NCBI GenBank assembly: GCA_027257055.1
Contig: JAPVLO010000153.1
Span: 620,001-684,000, forward strand
From: Cephalopachus bancanus
Taxonomy: Eukaryota; Chordata; Mammalia; Primates; Tarsiidae
DNA length: 64,000 nt
Direction: 5' to 3'
Both the position numbers and the translations under genes were made by a program. This document shows, in pieces, positions 57,830-64,000 of the stretch. Under the pieces are notes generated by a model. It made no database searches. It saw only the letters and a list, made by a program, of their open reading frames with translations, and had not been told where the DNA came from. The first letter of the stretch is position 1, and each line of letters begins with the position of its first letter.

Positions 57830-58436
57830 TAACATGTGTGTTTTGTTTTGTTTTGTTTTTTCCCAATTTTCTCTACAGTTGTGGGGTACATGAGAGGATT
57901 TGCCACATAAGTAAATTGTGTGCCGGTGAGATTTGGGATTCTAGCAAGCCCTCTTTTCCTGACAGTGGACATGGTACCCAATGGGTGATTGTGTGCTTTT
58001 ATTTCCCCCCACTTTTAGCAGTGCCCAGGATTTGTTGTTCCTGTCTTTGTGCTTGCATGTTCAATATTTAGGGCCTGCTTATGAGAGAAACATGCGGTAT
58101 TCAGTTTTTGTTTCTGTGATAGTTCACTGAGAATGATGGTCTCCAGGTGCATCCACTTTGCTGTGAAGGACCTGATTTTATTCTTCCTTATGGCTGCATA
58201 ATGTTCCATCATGCATATGTACCACATTTTCTTTATCCAATTCACTTTTGATGATTGTCTGAGTTGCTTCCATTTTTTTTTGCTATTGTTAATAGTGCTG
58301 CTATGAACATACGTGTGCAGGTGTCTTCTTGGTAGAGTGATTTATGTTCCTCTGGGTACATTCCCAGAAGTGAGATTGCTGGATCATATGGCAGCTCTAT
58401 TTTTCGTTCTTTGAGAAAATGCCACACTGTTTAAAA
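57830..58436 (-). mobile_element. 5'-truncated L1 3' end, second 3'UTR lineage
   Basis: TTGTGGGGTACATGAGAGGA and GCCACATAAGTAAATTGTGT mark a 3' end different from the CAATTCAGGGTTAG type. The end of ORF2 follows (ATGTACCACATTTTCTTTAT) up to about 58436. A (TTTTG)n tail lies at 57840-57860. The TSD is unclear. Confidence 0.8.
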
Positions 58437-59317
58437 ACATATGTTCTTTTCTCTTTCCTGACTTCAAAGAGATAGATTTTAAATTTTTACCATTAAGGAT
58501 AATGCTAATTGTAGGACTTTATTTTTTTGCAGATGCCATTTATCAGATTAATAAGTTCACTTCTACTTCTAATTTACTAAGAATTAATTTTTCCTCATAT
58601 TGTTGCATTTTATCGAATTATTTTGCTACATTTCCACTCCTAGGTAGAAAGAAGAGATACTGAAAACTATAGTCATTATTCAGTAAGGTCATTTGCCTGG
58701 CTAAAAATCACAAATATAATACTCCAACAGTGGAAAGAGATTGAACTGAGGAACCGCTAGCAATCTCTGCTGCAATCTTCAATATGTAGTGCCTTTTTAC
58801 TGTTTAGAGATTTAGAAAAAAATATTGGTATCACGGGTGTAGAATTACTCTATTTTCTAAACAAGAGAATATATTTCCTGCATATTGTGTGTCTCGATTC
58901 CTAAAATTCTAAGGACAAGTTTCCTTGATGATGTTATTTAGGATCCAGAGCCCTGTGTCAAAGAAGGAACTTGCGAGAGTGGCAGAATTCCTTAGTCCTG
59001 GGTGTATGGTGTCTTGTGGACAGCAGACGCTATTTCACTGTTACTTCCTCCCTTCCTCTTTTTAGATTTATATCTGTCTTGACTCCATTGTATTTTTAAC
59101 TGAGCTTGAGTTTCATCTCTGGAGTTCATTTTCATAGTTTCTGGGTTACTCAGAGAAAAGACATAATCTCAGTACACATCTAATGGAATCAAATGTTAAT
59201 AAGGATGGCTACAGTTTAAATTTTAATAAAGGTCATTGCAGTGTCTCTCTTAAAAGCTAAGTGCTTATTCTCACTTGGCTCTTTTCCCTTCAAAGTTAAT
59301 AAAAAGAATGATTTTGT
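58437..59317. other. Ancient L1 remnant (to about 58640), then single-copy DNA
   Basis: 58437-58640 has faint antisense L1 ORF2 text. Nothing is recognised after that. Confidence 0.45.
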
Positions 59318-60123
59318 TTGATTTTATTTTAGAGTTTTGGGATACATGTGAAGATTTACTACATAAGTAAATTGTGTGCAGGTGGGGCTTGGACTTCTAG
59401 TGGGCCCTCTTTCCCCTGTTAGTGGACCTGATTCCCAGTGTGTTGCCGTGCCCACCTATCCCTCCCCCCTCCCTCCCTCCTCCAACAGTGTCCAACATCT
59501 GCCATTCCTACCCTCGTGCTCATGTGACCAGTAATCAGGGCCCCCTTATGAGTGAGAACATGTGAGTATTTAATTCTTTGTTTCTGTGATAGTTCACTTA
59601 GTATGATGGTCTCCAGCTGTATCCATGTTGCTACGAAGGACACAATTTTGTTCTTCTTTATGGCTGCGCATATTCTATCATGCATATGTACCACATTTTC
59701 CTTATCCAGTCCACATCTGATGGGCATTTGGGCTGTTCCATGTTTTGTTATTGCAAATAGTGCTGCAATGAACATATGTGTGCAGGTGTCTTTTTGGTAG
59801 AGTGATTTATGTTCCTCTGGGTATATTCCCAGAAGTGGGATTTTTGGATCATATGGAAGCTCAAATTTTAGTCTTTGAGAAAATACCACACTGCTTCACA
59901 AAGTTTGAACTAGATTACATTCCCACCAACGGTGTAGAAGTGTCCCTTTTTCTCCACAGCTGCACCAACAACTGTTTTTTGACTTATTAGTGACAGCCAT
60001 CCTTACCGGTGTTAGGTGGTATCTCATTGTAGTTTTGACTTACATTTCTCTCATGATTAATGAAGATAAGTATTTTTCATATGTTTGTTGGCTGCAGAAT
60101 GTTTTCCTCTGAGAAATGTCTGT
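59318..60123 (-). mobile_element. L1 3' end, second 3'UTR lineage, main part of a twin-primed insertion
   Basis: GGATACATGTGAAGATTTAC and CATAAGTAAATTGTGTGCAG mark the 3' end. ORF2 end text runs to CTGAGAAATGTCTGTTCATG, where the text switches strand. The piece at 59419-59889 codes for the ORF2p C-terminus (ELPYDPKIPLLGIYPEEHKS). Confidence 0.85.
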
Positions 60124-60545
60124 TCATGGAAAAATCGGCTAACCGCATGCAGAAGGATAAAACTTGGCCCCTACTTATCACCATATACAAAAGTTAACTC
60201 AAAATGGATCAAGGACTTAAATGTAAAATCTGAAACTATAAGAATCCCAGACAAAGACTTAGGAAACACTCTCCTAGACATTGGTGTAGGCAATGAATTT
60301 GTGGACAAGCCCTCAAAAATAAATGCAGCAATTGTTAAGATTGATACGTGGGATCTTATCAAACTGAAATATTTTTTCACAGTAAATAAACAAACAAAAG
60401 AGTAAAGAGACAACTCAGAAAATGAGGAAAAGTATCAGCAAGTTATGTATCAGATAGATGCTTAATATCTATGATATAAAGGACTTGAATTGACAGGAAA
60501 AAACCAAACTCCATTAAAAAGTGGACAAAAGACAGGAAAAAGCAG
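60124..60545 (+). mobile_element. Inverted 5' segment of the same L1 (twin priming)
   Basis: Plus-strand ORF2 text coding [20 protein letters not shown] and ending AAAAAGTGGACAAAAGACAGG, which is the ORF2 region just before the point where the minus-strand part starts. Confidence 0.85.
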
Positions 60546-62490
60546 TAGATTTTGAAAACAAACCAACAAACCAACAAACCAACAAAAAACACTGAACTTG
60601 GTATCAGGAAATGCCTTTCTGACCTCAAAAGGCTCAGATTCAATCCTTTTCACTAGGTCTTAGGTCACCTGAGCTTACCTGGACTAACCAGGTGCATTAG
60701 TAGCATGATAATTTATATTTGTAGAAAAACATTGAAACAGAAATTTCTAAGTATCTTATTAGCTTGAAAAACATGAGTATATCCACAGTCACAGAGTCAA
60801 AATAACTTTTAATGAAACTCTGTTCTCCATTTGACTGATAATACTGTCTTAACTTTAATAATTTAAAATATTTTTAAAAGTTTAAAAAGACAAAAGAACA
60901 TATCTTTATGTATTTGTGAATTCAAGAGACTTCAATATTTTACTTTTATAACTATTGCTTGCCTAGCCAAATTATCCTCTTTGTTCATGTTGGCACCTGT
61001 AATATTTTTTCCTATAGCTGTCTGTGAGCTCACTGGTAGTTATATTCATGTGTCTTTTCCTTTAAATGATTTGATTGTTATGAAAACCATCAGGCAGGTA
61101 TTACATCAGTGTGCTGGTTTTCTGTTCATCCCTGAGAATAAGAAAATACATATTGATCATTAAAATCCCCTTGACTTGGGGATTTTGAAAGGAATCACCT
61201 AATTTTTTATTTTTATTTTTTAGATTTTGGTACTTTTCGGGGTGGATTCAGAGAATGAGAGTTGAAGGAAAACCCCTTGTAAGCAAAGAGAGATAGTGTA
61301 AGGATTAGGATTATAGTATGCTTTTGGCAAAGAGACGTTTATTTTGTCAACAAATTGGTTCACATGCCTGTGTGTACACACCAGAGATGTGGAGATATTT
61401 TAGGGCAGGCATCTTAGCTGTAGAGATCGTAATTTCCCATTGCATCAGTCAATGACCTCTGCATATTGATACAGTAGGAGACCATTTTGCATAACATATA
61501 TTGACTTCAAAATATTCTTAGAATAGGTATTTCCCTTCAATATCTCATTATTTTGTGTTATACATATCTTTATTTCCCTAAAAATACAACTTTAAAATCA
61601 TATTAATTATATAGCCTAGCTTACTGGTTAAGTGAAATTGTATAATTTTTTATTTTTTAACCATTTAGTCCCTATGCATTAAAATAAAGATCAATGAAAT
61701 ACATAAAAGATTGAATTAATACATTTTCTGAACTATTATCCAATTTAAATATTTTTTTCCTTAGAAAATTTATTTAGTGTTTTGGTCTGAATTAAGAATT
61801 GTAGTTGGTCAAATTAAGAATTTTGCACTCATTCATTCTTTTATTCACAATACTGATTGTTTTCCATGTGCCTGGCATGGTGCTAGATTCAGCATGTACA
61901 ATGGTCATGAAAATAAATAAATAAATAGTCCCCACCCTTACTGAATTAGATTTTTTATTAAGTTTAGTAGAAGGCAACTCAGAGTCTCTCTGGTCTGACA
62001 ACATTCCAGAAAGATGTGATATTTTGAGGGAAATCATTGTTTTTAGAGTAATTGTTTAAATAACAAAAGTAACAATAAAACAGTGGGGTAAAATGAAAGA
62101 AGATGTATAAATAAAGATTAAAATGTACCAACAAAAGAATAGATAAAAGGAAAGGAAAATACCCGCTAGAAGTAAAAGAAAAGAAAAAGGAAGGGGATGG
62201 GAATAGAAGGAAGGATAAGAGAGAGAAGGGGAGGAGTTTGGGAAGATAAGATTTAGAAATAACGAACAGTTTTCTGAGACACAAAGAGAGAAAATAGCCA
62301 CTAAAAGAGGATTTACTTTCTTAAAAAAAGAAACAAGGCACACAGCCATTCCTCCTTCATCTCCCCACCTCTCTTTATCCCCACTTATGGCTGAGGCATT
62401 TTCCAGTGATTTTTAGGTTGTATCACTGGGACACTTGACTTTTCTGTAAAGCATCTTATAGAGGCTTTTACCCATCTCATTAATGAACTT
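60546..62490. other. Single-copy AT-rich DNA, no gene seen
   Basis: Includes a short CAACAAAC-type array at 60560-60590 and an A/G-rich stretch at 62120-62240. No exon or repeat recognised. Confidence 0.5.
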
Positions 62491-62503
62491 AAGAAATACT
62501 GGC

Positions 62504-63411
62504 CCTTAACATCTAGAATCTATAAGGAACTGAAAAGTGTCGAAAGGAAAAACACAAACAGCCCCATTAAAAAGTGGGCAAAAAACATGAATAGACACTT
62601 CTCAAAAGAAGATATATGGGCAATCAACAGACACATGAAAAAGTTTTCAGTCTCACTCATCATCAGAGAAATGCAAATCAAAACGACATTAAGATACCAC
62701 CTAACCTCAGTGAGAATGGCCATTATTGATAAAACAAACAAAAAAGATGGCAAGGTTATGGAGAAAAAGGAACCATATGGAGAAAAAGGAACCAGCATTG
62801 CTGGTGGGATTGCAAACTAGTGAAACCTCTTTGGAAGACAGTGTGGCAATTCTGAAAGAACTGGAAATTGACCTTCCATATGACCCAGCAATCCCCCTAT
62901 TGGGAATATACCAGGAGGAACTCCAGTCATTCTACCAAAAAGACACCTGCACACGCATGTTTGTTGTAGCTCTATTCACAATAGCAAAAACATAGAATCA
63001 ACCATGCTGTCCTTTAAAGCTGGACTGAGTTTTTAAAATGTGGTACATATACACAATGGAATATTATGCAGCCATAAAGAAGGACAAACATATGAACTTT
63101 GTAGCAACTTGTATGGATTTAGAGTCGATCATACTCAGTGATCTATCACAGAAACAAAGAACAGAGTACCATATGTTCTCACTCATAAGCAGATCTTGAA
63201 CAATTATCATAATACTATAAGAAGGGGATTGACAGTAGTGGGAAACTGCCAGGAAAGGGGGAGTGGAATTGGCAGTTGAGGGAAATTGCTAGGGGAGGGA
63301 GGGCACACCTCATCAACAAAGGTACCTGTATAGGTAACATTTGTATACCTAACCCTGAATTGTACCCCACATCTTTTTAAAATATAGAAAAAAAGAAAGA
63401 AAGAAAAAGAA
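62504..63411 (+). mobile_element. 5'-truncated young L1, 0.9 kb
   Basis: The end of ORF2 (KNIIRKTNKKD-like; [20 protein letters not shown] at 62726-62995) is followed by the 3' end CCCTGAATTGTACCCCACAT and an A/G-rich tail. Perfect 13-bp TSD AAGAAATACTGGC at 62491-62503 and 63412-63424. Confidence 0.93.
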
Positions 63412-63589
63412 AAGAAATACTGGCTTTGCAAGGCTTTGGTAAGAAAAGTACTTCTGAACTAATTCTGAAAGAGATCTAATTAGTTCAAATAAAAGCAGCC
63501 TTTTAGATATGACTTCATTAAAGTAATCTGCTTCTTTATTTAAATAGCTTTTCTTTGAATTTCTCCTATCAAAGGAGCTGTAACAAATC

Positions 63590-63790
63590 ATTCGCCATGA
63601 TAAAATAGGATTAATTCCAGTAATGCAAGGAAAATTCAACACGCATAAATCAATACATTCATATACCATAATAACGAAATGAAAAACAAAAACTACATAG
63701 TCATATCAATAGATGCAGAAAAAGCATTTGACAAAATTCAACATCCATTCATGATAAAAAACAAAACTCAACAAAGTAGGTATAGAAAGA
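63590..63790 (+). mobile_element. L1 RT fragment
   Basis: Plus-strand ORF2 text around the first RT catalytic Asp ([17 protein letters not shown] near 63700-63750), decayed. Both ends are cut. Confidence 0.7.
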
Positions 63791-63795
63791 ATGTA

Positions 63796-64000
63796 TAGTT
63801 GTCCCTTAGTATTTTGGGGAGGATTGGTTCCAGGAGCCCCAAGAATACCAAAATCCATGGATGCTCAAGTACCTTATATAAAATGGTGTAGTAATTACAT
63901 ATACCTTATGCATATCCTCTTGTATACTTTAAGTTATCTCTAGATTACTTATAAATCTAAAAAAATGTACCTGCCATGTAAACAGTTGTTATACTTTAGA
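63796..64000 (+). mobile_element. MER2/Tigger-like DNA transposon, 5' part
   Basis: Begins TAGTTGTCCCTTAGTATTTT, with GGATTGGTTCCAGGAGCCCC, CAAAATCCATGGATGCTCAA and CTTATATAAAATGGTGTAGT, the landmarks of MER2-type pogo/Tigger elements. It continues past the window edge. Confidence 0.8.

Noticed and set aside
1..64000. Undescribed multi-gene system or operon-like cluster
   Set aside because: No host genes are visible. The open frames I can assign belong to L1, SINE or L1 5'UTR sequence, and the rest show no motif I recognise. The unusual signals are insertion structures, not a gene system.

Overview
The window is nuclear DNA from a mammal, almost certainly a primate. Two old Alu-J-like dimers, MaLR (MLT1-type) LTRs, MER1 and MER2 type DNA transposon fossils and several generations of LINE-1 are present. 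The youngest L1s share a 3' end of the type GTGGGGTACAATTCAGGGTTAG, and the youngest Alu-type SINEs carry a GC-rich hairpin (GGCCGCTCCCGGCC) in the right arm. I do not associate either with monkeys or apes, and the SINEs are still dimeric 7SL-type. A tarsier-like, non-anthropoid primate is my best guess; this is inference, not proof. I see no host protein-coding gene, rRNA or tRNA. All longer open frames I can assign fall in L1 ORF1/ORF2 remnants, L1 5'UTRs or SINE sequence.

Layout. 1-8945: an older, 5'-inverted L1 split by a full-length 7.2 kb minus-strand L1 (628-7868) that has a possible 3' transduction. 8946-17411: mostly single-copy sequence with an ancient L1, two MLT1 LTRs, an old L1 3' end and an Alu-J. 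17428-23782: a second full-length minus-strand L1 with a different 5'UTR. 23783-30400: single-copy DNA, a MER1 element holding an odd 72 bp insertion whose inverted twin lies about 0.7 kb downstream, an LTR-like block and an old L1 3'UTR. 30400-33480: a twin-primed L1 carrying a class II solo LTR (with its own SINE) and a second SINE. 33585-37245: two tandem L1 3' halves that appear to have inserted as one unit, later hit by a 70 bp LTR-end micro-insertion and a SINE with a palindromic expansion.

37440-55600 is a nested stack. Old L1 'X' (38340-55600) was entered by full-length old L1 'Y' (41499-52008), and both were then entered by younger L1s, two class II solo LTRs and a SINE. 55820-64000: ancient L1 pieces, an Alu-J, a second old L1 3' end, three younger L1 insertions (one 5' inverted) and a MER2/Tigger-like transposon at the right edge.

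The elements do not work together as a pathway. The window is a gene-poor landing ground for L1 machinery, and its interest lies in the mechanics of the insertions: target-site duplications (TSDs), twin priming, composite cDNAs, fold-backs and templated copies. Coordinates of element edges come from reading TSDs by eye and may be off by a few bases; boundaries of ancient pieces are approximate.
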